NCBI GenBank assembly: GCA_947174415.1
Contig: CAMWIW010000003.1
Location: 1 to 64,000 of the forward strand
Length of the DNA stretch: 64,000 bases
DNA from: an uncultured Clostridia bacterium
Lineage (GTDB): Bacteria; Bacillota; Clostridia; Christensenellales; Borkfalkiaceae
Direction: 5' to 3'
Each line of letters begins with the position of its first letter. The stretch's first letter is position 1. Position numbers and translations under genes: made by a program. The notes under the pieces were generated by a model. That model was given only the letters and a program-made list of their open reading frames with translations, did not search any database and was not told the DNA's origin. Below are positions 43,215 through 52,552 of the stretch, piece after piece.

Positions 43215-44390
43215 ATGAACACAGTAAGAATTCCCGATATTCTTTTGCCCGCTGACGGAACGGATATGAGCGCTTGGGCGGTTAACGCCTGCGACCAATA
43301 TACCTCCGACTTTTCTTATTGGCAAGAGGTTGAAAGAATTACGGCAGGTAAGCCCTCGGCGTATAACTTAATATTTCCAGAGATTTATCTCAACGACGAG
43401 CCCGAAAAGCGTATCGCGCGCATCAACGAAACCATGCGCGAGTACCTTTCGGGCAGCGTTTTTAAAAAGGTTTCGGGCGGGTTTATTCTCGTTGAACGCA
43501 CTACGCCTTCGGGTACGCGCACGGGGATTGTGCTTGCGGTAGATTTGGAAGATTATTCTTACGAGAACGGTGCAAATACTCCCGTTCGTTCGACTGAGGA
43601 TACAATTCGTGAAAGAATTCCGCCTCGCGTTAAAATAAGAGAAAACGCACCGTTAGAGCTTCCGCACGTTATGCTTTTGTATAACGATGAAAAAAATACG
43701 GTTATAAACGCCGTCAAGCGCGGAAAAGTTTTGTACGATTTTGATTTGATGTGTGGCGGCGGGCATATAAAAGGTACTTTCGTAGACAATTCAAAGAGCG
43801 TTAAAAACGCGTTTTATTCTCTTGCAACAGACAAAAACGGGCTTTTATTTGCTGTTGGCGACGGTAACCATTCTCTTGCCACTGCTAAAAAATGTTGGGA
43901 GAATATAAAAACCACACTTAGCGAAAAAGAAAGGGAAAATCATCCTGCACGGTACGCTCTCGTTGAAGCGGTTAACGTCTTCGACGACGCTTTGAAGTTC
44001 GAGCCTATCCACAGATTTATAAAAACGGATAAACCGTCCGAATTTTTAACCGAAATGCAAACCTCGGGCAGCGGAAAAGCGTATATTGTAGTGAAGGGGG
44101 TAAAATCGCAAATTAATTTTAACGCGAATACTCCCGCGGGAATAAGGGAGCTTGACGCTTATATTTCGGCTTTCATTGCCAAAAACGGCGGCGAGGTAGA
44201 CTATATTCACGGCGAAGAAGATTTATTAAAGTTAACAGAGGGCGGCGGAGTAGGCGTTTTGTTGCCTTCAATCGAAAAGAGCGAATTTTTCCGTTTGATT
44301 GAAAGCGGCGGCAACTTGCCCAGAAAGACTTTTTCTATGGGCGAGGGCTACGAAAAGCGTTACTACGTTGAGGCAAAGGCGATAATTTAA
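43215..44390 (+). CDS. DUF1015 family protein
   Basis: 391 residues, cytoplasmic. The family hallmark 'AVGDGNHSLATAK' is at about residues 213-225, and the start 'LLPADGTDMSAWAVNACDQ' is typical. Biochemical function is not established; DUF1015 genes are often near serine or amino-acid biosynthesis. Located between cdaA and aspartate kinase in the long plus-strand operon, with 9 bases to the next gene. Confidence 0.85.
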   Translation: MNTVRIPDILLPADGTDMSAWAVNACDQYTSDFSYWQEVERITAGKPSAYNLIFPEIYLNDEPEKRIARINETMREYLSGSVFKKVSGGFILVERTTPSGTRTGIVLAVDLEDYSYENGANTPVRSTEDTIRERIPPRVKIRENAPLELPHVMLLYNDEKNTVINAVKRGKVLYDFDLMCGGGHIKGTFVDNSKSVKNAFYSLATDKNGLLFAVGDGNHSLATAKKCWENIKTTLSEKERENHPARYALVEAVNVFDDALKFEPIHRFIKTDKPSEFLTEMQTSGSGKAYIVVKGVKSQINFNANTPAGIRELDAYISAFIAKNGGEVDYIHGEEDLLKLTEGGGVGVLLPSIEKSEFFRLIESGGNLPRKTFSMGEGYEKRYYVEAKAII

Positions 44391-44399
44391 GGAAACTAT

Positions 44400-45719
44400 A
44401 TGTCAGTAAAGGTTTGTAAATTCGGCGGCACGTCAATGGCTGACGGCAACGTTATAAAAGGCGTTCAGAAAATAATAGAAAGCGATACCCAGCGCAAATA
44501 CGTAATTGTTTCCGCGCCGGGTAAACGGTATTCGGGTGATACCAAGGTTACGGACCTATTGTATAACTGTTTTGCCGAATTAAAAGAAAGCGGTAGCTGC
44601 AAAAACTCTTTTGCGGCAGTTCGTGCGCGCTTTGTATCAATCGTTAAAGAACTCAATATTCCGTTTGAAATAGACGCGCTTTTGGACGAAACGGAAGCCT
44701 TGATTGAAAGAGAGAAGAGCGAGGATTTCACGGCTTCGCGCGGGGAATATCTCTGCGCGCGTATCGTTGCCGCTGTTTTGGACGCAAAATTTATAGACGC
44801 CGAGGACGTTATCTACTTCAAAGAGGACGGTAATTTTGACGGCGAAAAATCGTATAAAGCAATTTCCGCAGCCGTTACGGGTGCAAAGCGTGCAGTGTTC
44901 CCCGGCTTTTACGGCAAGGGTACGGACGGCAAGGTTAAAACGTTCTCACGTGGCGGTTCGGATATTTCGGGCTCTGTTGTCGCACGGGCAGTGAACGCCA
45001 CCGTCTACGAAAATTGGACTGACGTTTCAGGTTTTCTTGCTTGCGACCCGCGCATAGTTGACAGCCCCGTCAGGATAAAAACAATCTCATACAAGGAGCT
45101 TCGCGAACTCAGTTATATGGGCGCGAACGTCCTTCACAGCGACAGTATTTTCCCGTTGCGTAAAGCGAATATCCCTATACATATAAAAAACACTTTCCGT
45201 CCCGAAGATGCGGGTACGGCAATACTACCCAGCATACGCTATACGCCGAGCGGTAATTTGGTTACGGGTGTTGCAGGCAAAAAGAATTTTACCGTTATTT
45301 TTATCGAGAAATCGCACATGAATGCGGAGGTCGGCTTTATTTGCAAGGTTTTAAACGTTCTTGCTGATGAAGAAATTCCCGTCGAGCATATTCCATCGGG
45401 CATCGATACTATGTCGTTGGTTGTGGAAAGCTGCAATCTGCCCAAAGCTAAACTTGAAAAAATCCTTGAAAACATAAAGGCGGCAGTCGCTCCCGATATA
45501 ATCCGCGTTATAGAGGACATAGCACTTATAGCTACGGTGGGACACGGCATGTCCTCATCGGTTGGTACTTCAGCAAGGCTGTTTAACGCCATTGCAAGCG
45601 CAAATATAAACATTAAAATGATTGATCAGGGTTCGAGCGAAATAAATATAATCGTCGGTGTAAAAAACGACGATTACGAAAAGTGCATACGCGCGATATA
45701 CTGCGAATTTTTTAAATAA
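44400..45719 (+). CDS. lysC: Aspartate kinase
   Basis: First step of the aspartate pathway (to lysine, threonine, methionine); 439 residues, monofunctional. 'KVCKFGGTSMADG' binds ATP; 'FSRGGSDISGSVVARA' and 'NWTDVSGF' are catalytic-domain motifs. Two ACT domains from about residue 300 suggest feedback control by an end-product amino acid. Isozyme class cannot be fixed. Its product pathway feeds the metA/metY genes at 6-8 kb. Confidence 0.94.
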   Translation: MSVKVCKFGGTSMADGNVIKGVQKIIESDTQRKYVIVSAPGKRYSGDTKVTDLLYNCFAELKESGSCKNSFAAVRARFVSIVKELNIPFEIDALLDETEALIEREKSEDFTASRGEYLCARIVAAVLDAKFIDAEDVIYFKEDGNFDGEKSYKAISAAVTGAKRAVFPGFYGKGTDGKVKTFSRGGSDISGSVVARAVNATVYENWTDVSGFLACDPRIVDSPVRIKTISYKELRELSYMGANVLHSDSIFPLRKANIPIHIKNTFRPEDAGTAILPSIRYTPSGNLVTGVAGKKNFTVIFIEKSHMNAEVGFICKVLNVLADEEIPVEHIPSGIDTMSLVVESCNLPKAKLEKILENIKAAVAPDIIRVIEDIALIATVGHGMSSSVGTSARLFNAIASANINIKMIDQGSSEINIIVGVKNDDYEKCIRAIYCEFFK

Positions 45720-45727
45720 AGCCGAAT

Positions 45728-46747
45728 ATGCCGCAAAAGAAAAAGCTAAAATTATCGCGCAGACAGATACTATATATAGTTTTGGCGGGGTTAGCGCTCG
45801 TTGCCGTACTTACGCTTATAATACTCAACGCCTATATACCCGTTAAGTATTTATCGGCTTACCTTGTCTCCAAAAACCTGAACGAACAAGGTAGAATGCG
45901 CGTTAATTTTATTGATGTGGGCAACAGCGACTGTACCGTCGTTGAATTGCCCGACGGGAAAACTCTTTTAATAGACGGTTGCGACGGAACTTATTTACAT
46001 AACTTAAAAGTTTTGAAAGAACTCAACTCGCGCGGCATAAACGATATAGATTACCTGATTTGTTCGTCGGTTGAAAACGCCGCGTGCGGCGGACTTGCTG
46101 AAATCCTGAAATATAAAAACGTAGATAAAATCTTTGCGCCTTATTGTCCCGTAACGCATATAACCGACGGCTACAAGTCATTTTGCGAAGAGGTGGAAAG
46201 GCTTGGCAAAGAAATATCTTTTTGTGAGTACGGCGCGGGCGTATTTAACGATGACGCAGATTATTATTTCTGTTTTCTGTCTCCCGATTATCACCTTTAC
46301 GAAAATGGAGAATACGCCCAACTGATTACAAACCCAACCTCTCAAAACATTAAAAACGCCTCTGCGGTAATTTGGCTTGAATGTTGCGGCGTAAGCTTTC
46401 TGTTTTTAGGCAGTACAGGACAAGCAGTCCAACAAAAGCTAATTGAAGAATACAATTTTGCGGGAATAGACGTCGGCGGACGGAAAATCGATTTGACGGC
46501 ATGCGACGTAGTGAAAATGTCCGACCACGGTTCAACGGAAGGCGCATTCGCGCCGTTTTTGGATTTAATCAAGCCCCGTACGGCAATAATCTCGGTTGGG
46601 GATAACGGTAACGGTTGTCCGACGCTCGCCGCGCTTGCAAACGCGCAAAACGTAGTTGGAAACAGTCTTTACAGAACGGACGAGCTCGGCACGGTTACAA
46701 TCGAAGTCAAAGACGGCAATTACGGAATTTTTAAGGAGAAAAAATGA
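45728..46747 (+). CDS. ComEC-like metallo-beta-lactamase-fold protein lacking metal ligands
   Basis: 339 residues: a basic N-terminus, one TM helix (about 14-37), then an MBL-fold domain related to the ComEC C-terminal domain ('VNFIDVGNSDCTVVELPDGK', 'LLIDG'). The metal motif THxHxDHxGG is replaced by SSVENAACGG (residues 113-122): His, His, Asp and His become Ser, Glu, Ala, Ala. The later GD motif is 'LGSTG'; only 'DHGS' remains. Probably a non-catalytic, membrane-anchored extracellular MBL fold. It overlaps aroC by ATGA. Confidence 0.75.
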   Translation: MPQKKKLKLSRRQILYIVLAGLALVAVLTLIILNAYIPVKYLSAYLVSKNLNEQGRMRVNFIDVGNSDCTVVELPDGKTLLIDGCDGTYLHNLKVLKELNSRGINDIDYLICSSVENAACGGLAEILKYKNVDKIFAPYCPVTHITDGYKSFCEEVERLGKEISFCEYGAGVFNDDADYYFCFLSPDYHLYENGEYAQLITNPTSQNIKNASAVIWLECCGVSFLFLGSTGQAVQQKLIEEYNFAGIDVGGRKIDLTACDVVKMSDHGSTEGAFAPFLDLIKPRTAIISVGDNGNGCPTLAALANAQNVVGNSLYRTDELGTVTIEVKDGNYGIFKEKK

Positions 46748-47868
46748 AATTAACCACTGCGGGAGAATCGCACGGCAAAGCGCTTATAGGTATTTTGGAG
46801 GGCGTGCCTTCTAACTTAAAAATCGATGAAGAAGAGATAAACCGTTATCTTGCCTTACGCCAAAGCGGTTACGGCAGAGGGGGCAGGCAGAAGATTGAAA
46901 AGGATACCGTTGAAATTATAAGCGGCGTAAGAAATAAATTTACACTCGGTAGCCCTATTTCTTTTGCGGTAAAAAATAAAGACTACGAGAATTGGCGTGA
47001 AGTTATCGCGCCTGAGGCCTGCGACACTGATAAAAGAAGGCTTACAAAAGTTCGTCCGGGGCACGCTGATCTGACAGGCGTAATCAAGTACGACCAGACC
47101 GACGCCCGCAATATTTTGGAGCGCGCAAGCGCACGGGAAACGGCTGCAAGGGTAGTTGGCGGTACGGTTACAAGGCAGTATTTAAAGGCTTTGGGAGTGG
47201 AAATTTCAGGCTACGTAAAATCTGTCGGAAACGTCGTAGACCCCCACATATATGCGTTTGAACGTCTTTCCGAGGCTAAAAAACACTCACTTTTTATGCT
47301 CGATAACGAAAAGGAGCAAGAAGCGGAAAAGCTTTTGGATAAACTCAAAGCCGACGGCGACACGGCGGGCGGAATTATAGAAATTCGCGTTAAAGGTTTA
47401 AAGAGCGGCTTCGGCAGTTGTATGCAATACTCTACAAAACTTGATGCAATTCTATGCGGCGCAATTATGAGCGTACAAGCTATTAAGGGCGTTGAAGTCG
47501 GTTTGGGCTTTGAAGCCGCTTTAAGACAAGGCAGCAAAGTTCACGACGAAATTTATTATAACGGCGGCTACTACCGAAAGACCAACAACGCGGGCGGCAT
47601 AGAGGGCGGAATGTCCAACGGGGAAGAAATCGTTCTTCGCGCCGCTATGAAACCCATTCCAACCCTTATGAGAGGTTTAAACACCGTAGATATTTCCACG
47701 AACGAACCGGCAAAAGCTGCGGGTGAGAGAAGCGACGTTGCCGCTGTATGTGCAGCCGAAATCATTCTTGAAAGCGTAGTCGCGCTTGCCCTTGCCGACG
47801 CGGTTTCCCAAAGACTTGGCGGCGATAATATGCGTGAAGTGCTGGAAAGATACCGCGCGTTGAGGTGA
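46744..47868 (+). CDS. aroC: Chorismate synthase
   Basis: Makes chorismate from EPSP using reduced FMN; 374 residues. 'GESHGKALIGILEGVP', 'RQSGYGRGGRQKIEKDT', 'RPGHADLTG' and 'RASARETAARVVGG' are family motifs. It is the first shikimate gene of an aroC-aroB-aroE-aroQ-aroK block although it catalyses the last step. Confidence 0.97.
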   Translation: MKLTTAGESHGKALIGILEGVPSNLKIDEEEINRYLALRQSGYGRGGRQKIEKDTVEIISGVRNKFTLGSPISFAVKNKDYENWREVIAPEACDTDKRRLTKVRPGHADLTGVIKYDQTDARNILERASARETAARVVGGTVTRQYLKALGVEISGYVKSVGNVVDPHIYAFERLSEAKKHSLFMLDNEKEQEAEKLLDKLKADGDTAGGIIEIRVKGLKSGFGSCMQYSTKLDAILCGAIMSVQAIKGVEVGLGFEAALRQGSKVHDEIYYNGGYYRKTNNAGGIEGGMSNGEEIVLRAAMKPIPTLMRGLNTVDISTNEPAKAAGERSDVAAVCAAEIILESVVALALADAVSQRLGGDNMREVLERYRALR

Positions 47869-47871
47869 TTT

Positions 47872-48930
47872 ATGCAGGATATTACAGTTAAGACCGCAAC
47901 CGTACAAAGCGTTATCCATTGCGGCGCGGGCGCGTTCGAAAGCTATGCTCACCGACTTAAAGAAAGACAGTTATTTATAGTTACGGATAGCACCGTCAAT
48001 AAGCTTTACAGTCATCTTTTAAATTCCGTTTTTGGTGAAAGTACCCCTAAATTCGTCATTGCAGCAGGTGAAAAAAGTAAAAACACGCGCAATCTTTTGG
48101 CAATTTTACAGAAAATGCTTGAAAGCGGCATGCACCGAAACTGCTGCGTAGTCGCATTCGGCGGCGGCGTGGTGGGAGATATTGCAGGGCTTGCCGCGGC
48201 GCTTTATATGCGCGGAGTTCACCTCGTTCAGATACCGACGACACTTTTGGCGCAGGTAGACAGCTCGGTGGGCGGAAAAACAGCCGTTGATATGGACGGC
48301 GTTAAGAACGTAATCGGTACTTTCTATCAGCCCGAAGAGGTAATAGCTGACCCGCGCTTTTTATCCACTTTGCCGAAGAGAGAGATAAGGTGCGGACTTG
48401 GAGAAATTATAAAACACGGTTTATTGAACGCCGAAATTTTCAAAAAACTTAAAGAGAACGAAAAGCGTCTTACAAACCTTGAATTCCTCGAAGAAGTAGT
48501 TTACAGTAATATCGCGCATAAAGCAAAAGTGGTAACCGAAGACGAGAAAGAAACTAACGGGCTTAGAAAAACCTTGAATTTGGGGCACACGACGGGGCAC
48601 GCACTCGAACTGTTGTACGGAAAACTTTCACACGGTGAATACGTCTTAATTGGTACTTATTACGAGCTTCAAATTGCGCGAAAGTACGGTATATGTGGGG
48701 GGCAATACGCTAAAGACGTTGAAAAACTTATCTGTAAAGTGCTTAAAAAAGTACCTTCGTTCGACGGTATAGAAAGAGCTGCCGACCTTGCCGTTCACGA
48801 TAAAAAGAACGATAGCGAGCTTATTTCCGTTATCGTCCCCAAATGCGAGGGAGAATGTGCGGAAATTAAGTTGAATAAAGAAGACTACAAGCAATATTTA
48901 AGGCAGATTTCTGATAATTTGAGGGGTTAA
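47872..48930 (+). CDS. aroB: 3-dehydroquinate synthase
   Basis: NAD- and metal-dependent cyclisation of DAHP; 352 residues. 'AFGGGVVGDIAGLAAALYMRG', 'IPTTLLAQVDSSVGGKTAVD', and metal ligands in 'LNLGHTTGHALE' and 'LSHGEYV'. SD AGGTGA. 3 bases after aroC and 1 base before aroE. Confidence 0.97.
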   Translation: MQDITVKTATVQSVIHCGAGAFESYAHRLKERQLFIVTDSTVNKLYSHLLNSVFGESTPKFVIAAGEKSKNTRNLLAILQKMLESGMHRNCCVVAFGGGVVGDIAGLAAALYMRGVHLVQIPTTLLAQVDSSVGGKTAVDMDGVKNVIGTFYQPEEVIADPRFLSTLPKREIRCGLGEIIKHGLLNAEIFKKLKENEKRLTNLEFLEEVVYSNIAHKAKVVTEDEKETNGLRKTLNLGHTTGHALELLYGKLSHGEYVLIGTYYELQIARKYGICGGQYAKDVEKLICKVLKKVPSFDGIERAADLAVHDKKNDSELISVIVPKCEGECAEIKLNKEDYKQYLRQISDNLRG

Positions 48931-48931
48931 A

Positions 48932-49738
48932 ATGACAAAGAGAAAGCTTGCGGTTATAGGCAAGGACGTTTCCAAATCCACGAGCCCGCAAATCCACAAC
49001 TTCATTTCAAGTCGTTTAAACTTAGCTGTCGAGTACAATAAAATTTCAGTTGCCGAGACCGAGTTTGAAGGGCGGATAGATGCGTTACTTGCGGCATATG
49101 ACGGGGTTAATGTAACAATTCCCTACAAATTAGCGGTTATTCCACACTTAAAAAAAGTAGAGGGCGACGCAAAAATTTTCGGTTCAGTGAATACCGTAAA
49201 CTGCGGTACGCTTACAGGGGATAATACTGACGGCTTGGGATTTATGCTTATGCTTAAAAACAGCGGCGTTACCGTCAGCGGAAAAACTGCGCTTGTTCTG
49301 GGTGCGGGCGGCGCAGGCAGAAGCGTTGCCAAAAAACTTGCAGATGCGGGCGCAAGCGTGTTCGTCTACGATAGAAACACCGAAAACTCCGCGTCTGTGG
49401 AAAAGGAGTTTCAAGGCGTGCACGCCCTGAAAGAAATAGCGGAAAAATCCTATAACTTAATAGTTAACGCGACGGGCGTGGGAATGCATAAAACCGAGGG
49501 TGTGTCTCCCGTCAGCGAAAAGCTTTTAAGCCTTTGCGAAGTTGCCGTTGATTTGATTTACGTTCCCGAAAAGAGCGAATTTCTACGCCTTGCGGAAAAA
49601 TATGGCAAAAAAATCGTTAACGGAAAAGCTATGCTTTTTTATCAGGCTTATTACGCGGACTGCATTTTCTTCGGCTTACAGCCCGACGAAGAGCAAGCCA
49701 AAAAATTATTTACCGAATTTTGCGAGGTGGAAAAATGA
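48932..49738 (+). CDS. aroE: Shikimate dehydrogenase
   Basis: NADPH-dependent reduction of 3-dehydroshikimate; 268 residues. Substrate-binding 'GKDVSKSTSPQIHN' and 'YDGVNVTIPYKLAV', 'NTDGLGF', nucleotide motif 'VLGAGGAGRSVAKKL', 'NATGVGM'. ATGA overlap with aroQ. Confidence 0.96.
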   Translation: MTKRKLAVIGKDVSKSTSPQIHNFISSRLNLAVEYNKISVAETEFEGRIDALLAAYDGVNVTIPYKLAVIPHLKKVEGDAKIFGSVNTVNCGTLTGDNTDGLGFMLMLKNSGVTVSGKTALVLGAGGAGRSVAKKLADAGASVFVYDRNTENSASVEKEFQGVHALKEIAEKSYNLIVNATGVGMHKTEGVSPVSEKLLSLCEVAVDLIYVPEKSEFLRLAEKYGKKIVNGKAMLFYQAYYADCIFFGLQPDEEQAKKLFTEFCEVEK

Positions 49739-50145
49739 AATTTTTGTTTATCAATGGCGTTAACCTGAATATGACGGGCTTGCGCGAAAAAGGCGTGTAC
49801 GGTACGGCAACGCTCGAAGAAATCAATAAAGCAATTGCCGCGCATTTCAAAAACGACAAGTGCGAGTTTTATCAAAGCAATTGTGAGGGTGATATTTGCA
49901 CTAAGCTTCAACAAGCCGACTGCGACGGAATAATTTTGAATGCGGGCGCGTTCACCCATTACAGCTACGCTATTCGCGACGCAATCGCGGCAATCAATAT
50001 CCCCGTAGTGGAAGTGCATATGTCAAACGTACACGCGCGTGAGGAGTTCCGTAGCAAATCGGTTTTGTCGGAAGTATGTAAAGGCGTAATTTGCGGCTTC
50101 GGTAAAAACAGCTATATTCTTGCTGCCGAGAGCTACAAGTTATGA
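49735..50145 (+). CDS. aroQ: Type II 3-dehydroquinate dehydratase
   Basis: 136 residues from the ATG overlapping the aroE stop. 'INGVNLNMTGLREKGVYG' contains the catalytic Arg/Tyr lid; 'LNAGAFTHYSYAIRDAI' and 'EVHMSNVHAREEFR' complete the type II (dodecameric) signature. No type I enzyme seen in the window. Confidence 0.96.
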   Translation: MKFLFINGVNLNMTGLREKGVYGTATLEEINKAIAAHFKNDKCEFYQSNCEGDICTKLQQADCDGIILNAGAFTHYSYAIRDAIAAINIPVVEVHMSNVHAREEFRSKSVLSEVCKGVICGFGKNSYILAAESYKL

Positions 50146-50636
50146 ATATAATTCTTATGGGTATGCCTGCAAGCGGCAAAACAACCGTTGCAGGTATTTT
50201 ATGCAAAGCGTTGGGAGCAGAACTCGTGGATACGGACGCACTCGTCGTTGAAAAGCACGGCGAGATTAATAAAATTTTTGAAAAGTTCGGGGAAGAGCGT
50301 TTCCGTGATCTTGAAAGTGCGGCTGTTGAATATGCTTCAAATAAACAAGACGCCGTAATATCCACAGGCGGCGGCTGCGTTCTGCGCAAGGAAAACGTAG
50401 AAAGATTGCAAAAAAGCGGTAAAATAATTTTTTTGCGCACTTCTTTAAATGAACTTTTGAAAAGAACGGAGGGCGACGGAGCTCGCCCCCTCTTAAAGGG
50501 TGAAAGGGAAGAGCGTCTTAAAAGTCTGCTTGCCGCGCGCACTCCTCTATACGAAAGTGCGGCGGACTTTACCGTCGATACGGACGGGCTTACGCCCAAG
50601 GGAATTGTAAATAAAATTACGGAGTTTTTAAAATGA
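50142..50636 (+). CDS. aroK: Shikimate kinase
   Basis: 164 residues: Walker A 'MGMPASGKTTVAG', shikimate-binding 'DTDALVVEK', 'FRDLESAAV', 'STGGGCVLRKEN', and lid 'RPLLKG'. ATGA overlaps on both sides. Confidence 0.95.
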   Translation: MNIILMGMPASGKTTVAGILCKALGAELVDTDALVVEKHGEINKIFEKFGEERFRDLESAAVEYASNKQDAVISTGGGCVLRKENVERLQKSGKIIFLRTSLNELLKRTEGDGARPLLKGEREERLKSLLAARTPLYESAADFTVDTDGLTPKGIVNKITEFLK

Positions 50637-51358
50637 AAACAGCTCTTATAACGGGCGGAACTAAGGGAATAGGCAAGGCGGTTGCTCTTGCCTTTTTGGA
50701 GCGCGGTTACGAAGTGGTTTTAAATTATTGCCACAACGAAAGAAGCGCGCTTGCCACTCAGGAAGAGTTCAATATGTTGGGCTACTGCCCAGTGCTCTTG
50801 CGTGCAGACGTTTCGGACGAGTCTCAGGTCAAGGCTATGTTTAAAGAGTTTTTCTCTATCTACGAAAAGCTCGACGTGCTCGTCAACAACGCGGGCGTAT
50901 CGCTTATAAAAGTTATTCAGGATACCACCCCGCAGGATTGGAATAAAATCTTCGACGTAAACGTAAAGGGCACGTACCTTTGTTGCCGCGAAGTAGTTGA
51001 CAAAATGATTTTTTTGGGCGGCGGGTCTATCGTTAACGTCGCGTCCGTATGGGGAGAAGTCGGCGCAAGCTGCGAGGTGGCTTATTCCGCTTCTAAAGGT
51101 GCGGTTATTGCCTTTACCAAAGCGCTTGCAAAAGAGCTTGCACCCTCAAACGTCCGCGTAAATTGCGTTTCTCCGGGCGTTATCGATACACAAATGAATT
51201 CTCACCTTTCGGGCGGGGAATTGGAAGAGCTTATCTCGTCTATCCCTATGGAACGAATAGGCACGCCCGCAGAGGTTGCGGAAGCTTGCGTGTTTCTTGC
51301 GGAGAGCTCATACGTAACGGGCGAGGTGTTGTCCGTCGGCGGCGGCTTCGGCAAATAG
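50633..51358 (+). CDS. SDR family oxidoreductase (FabG-like)
   Basis: Classical short-chain dehydrogenase, 241 residues. NAD(P) motif 'ITGGTKGIGKAV', 'NNAG', catalytic Ser-Tyr-Lys in 'VASVWGEVGASCEVAYSASKGA', and the FabG-like end 'VTGEVLSVGGGFGK'. FabG (3-oxoacyl-ACP reductase) is the common annotation, but no fab genes are nearby; as the last gene of the aro operon its substrate is open. Confidence 0.88.
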   Translation: MKTALITGGTKGIGKAVALAFLERGYEVVLNYCHNERSALATQEEFNMLGYCPVLLRADVSDESQVKAMFKEFFSIYEKLDVLVNNAGVSLIKVIQDTTPQDWNKIFDVNVKGTYLCCREVVDKMIFLGGGSIVNVASVWGEVGASCEVAYSASKGAVIAFTKALAKELAPSNVRVNCVSPGVIDTQMNSHLSGGELEELISSIPMERIGTPAEVAEACVFLAESSYVTGEVLSVGGGFGK

Positions 51359-51458
51359 AACCGCATATAGTTTTGAACTTGTAACACGTATTTTCATTAT
51401 TTTTTACAAAAAAAAGTAATTTTGAAAAAATTTTCGTATTACTTTATCGGGGGCGGAA

Positions 51459-52475
51459 ATGACTTTAAAAGACAGAACTTACGCCATAGAAGACGCGTTT
51501 TTATCACTCTATGCGTGTAAATCTAAAAATACTCTCGGCCGCGACAGGGAAGAAGAACCTTGCGCTATGCGAACCGAGTTTCAGCGCGACAGGGACAGAA
51601 TAATATACTGTAAAGCTTTCAGACGGTTAAAAAATAAGACGCAAGTCTTTTTTTCACCCGAAGGCGACCACTACATAACGCGGCTTACTCACACCTTGGA
51701 CGTATCGCAGATTGCAAGGAGCATCGCCCGTACACTTTCCCTCAACGAGGACTTGGCGGAGGCTATTGCTCTCGGGCACGATTTGGGACATACTCCTTTC
51801 GGGCACAGCGGCGAACGAATTTTGGACAAGCTCGTGCCGACGGGCTTCAAGCATAACGAACAGTCGGTAAGAGTGGTGGAAGTTCTCGAAAAGGACGGCA
51901 ACGGACTGAACCTTACCAAGGAAGTAAGGGACGGCATATTACATCACCCCAAAAGCGGAAACCCTTCAACTTTGGAAGGCAGGTGCGTTTCCCTTGCCGA
52001 CAGGGTAGCGTATATAAACCACGATTTGGACGACGCAATCCGTGCGGGAATTTTAAAGTCAAACGACATTCCAGAAGATATACGCGCAATCCTCGGCAAC
52101 TCTTCAAGAGAGAGAATTAACACCGCGATTTCCTCGATATACCGAAATTCAGTCGGTAAAAACTTCGTTAAAATGGAAGCGGAAGTTGAAGACGCGAGCG
52201 AAAGGCTACGGGAGTTTATGTTCGATAAAGTTTACTTTTCGCCGACTGCAAAAGGCGAAGAGGAAAAGGCGGAAAGAATGTTGACGGAAACGTACCGCTT
52301 TTTTGTTAAGAACCCCGACAAACTCCCCCAAGGCTATCTTAAACTTTTGGATAAATTCAGCAAAGAGCAAGTAGTTTGCGACTATCTGTCCTCTATGACC
52401 GACAGATACGCCGTATATACTTTCAACAAAATTTTCGTGCCGAAAGGCTGGACTTTTATCGACGAAGGCAACTGA
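51459..52475 (+). CDS. dgt: Deoxyguanosinetriphosphate triphosphohydrolase-like protein
   Basis: HD-domain dNTP triphosphohydrolase, 338 residues. 'FRRLKNKTQVF', 'RLTHTLDVSQIARSIAR' (His), 'ALGHDLGHTPFGHSGE' (HD) and a later Asp in 'DRVAYINHDLDDAI'. Starts with GGGGG as SD. It precedes dnaG and rpoD as in other Clostridia. Confidence 0.92.
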   Translation: MTLKDRTYAIEDAFLSLYACKSKNTLGRDREEEPCAMRTEFQRDRDRIIYCKAFRRLKNKTQVFFSPEGDHYITRLTHTLDVSQIARSIARTLSLNEDLAEAIALGHDLGHTPFGHSGERILDKLVPTGFKHNEQSVRVVEVLEKDGNGLNLTKEVRDGILHHPKSGNPSTLEGRCVSLADRVAYINHDLDDAIRAGILKSNDIPEDIRAILGNSSRERINTAISSIYRNSVGKNFVKMEAEVEDASERLREFMFDKVYFSPTAKGEEEKAERMLTETYRFFVKNPDKLPQGYLKLLDKFSKEQVVCDYLSSMTDRYAVYTFNKIFVPKGWTFIDEGN

Positions 52476-52485
52476 TTTGCCAGGC

Positions 52486-52516
52486 AATTAAGATACAAGG
52501 TTAAGCGGAACGCTTA
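52486..52516. repeat. Dispersed hairpin repeat, copy B
   Basis: Near-copy of the nifJ-end repeat, containing the identical TTAAGCGGAACGCTTA hairpin preceded by an AAGATAC tract. Lies just after dgt. A second hairpin, GACTTG-TAA-CAAGTC, follows at 52521-52535. Confidence 0.6.
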
Positions 52517-52552
52517 GTTTGACTTGTAACAAGTCGGTCAAGTGCGACGATA

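Noticed and set aside
49994-50599. 201-residue minus-strand ORF
   Set aside because: Antisense to aroQ-aroK, both with intact signature motifs.
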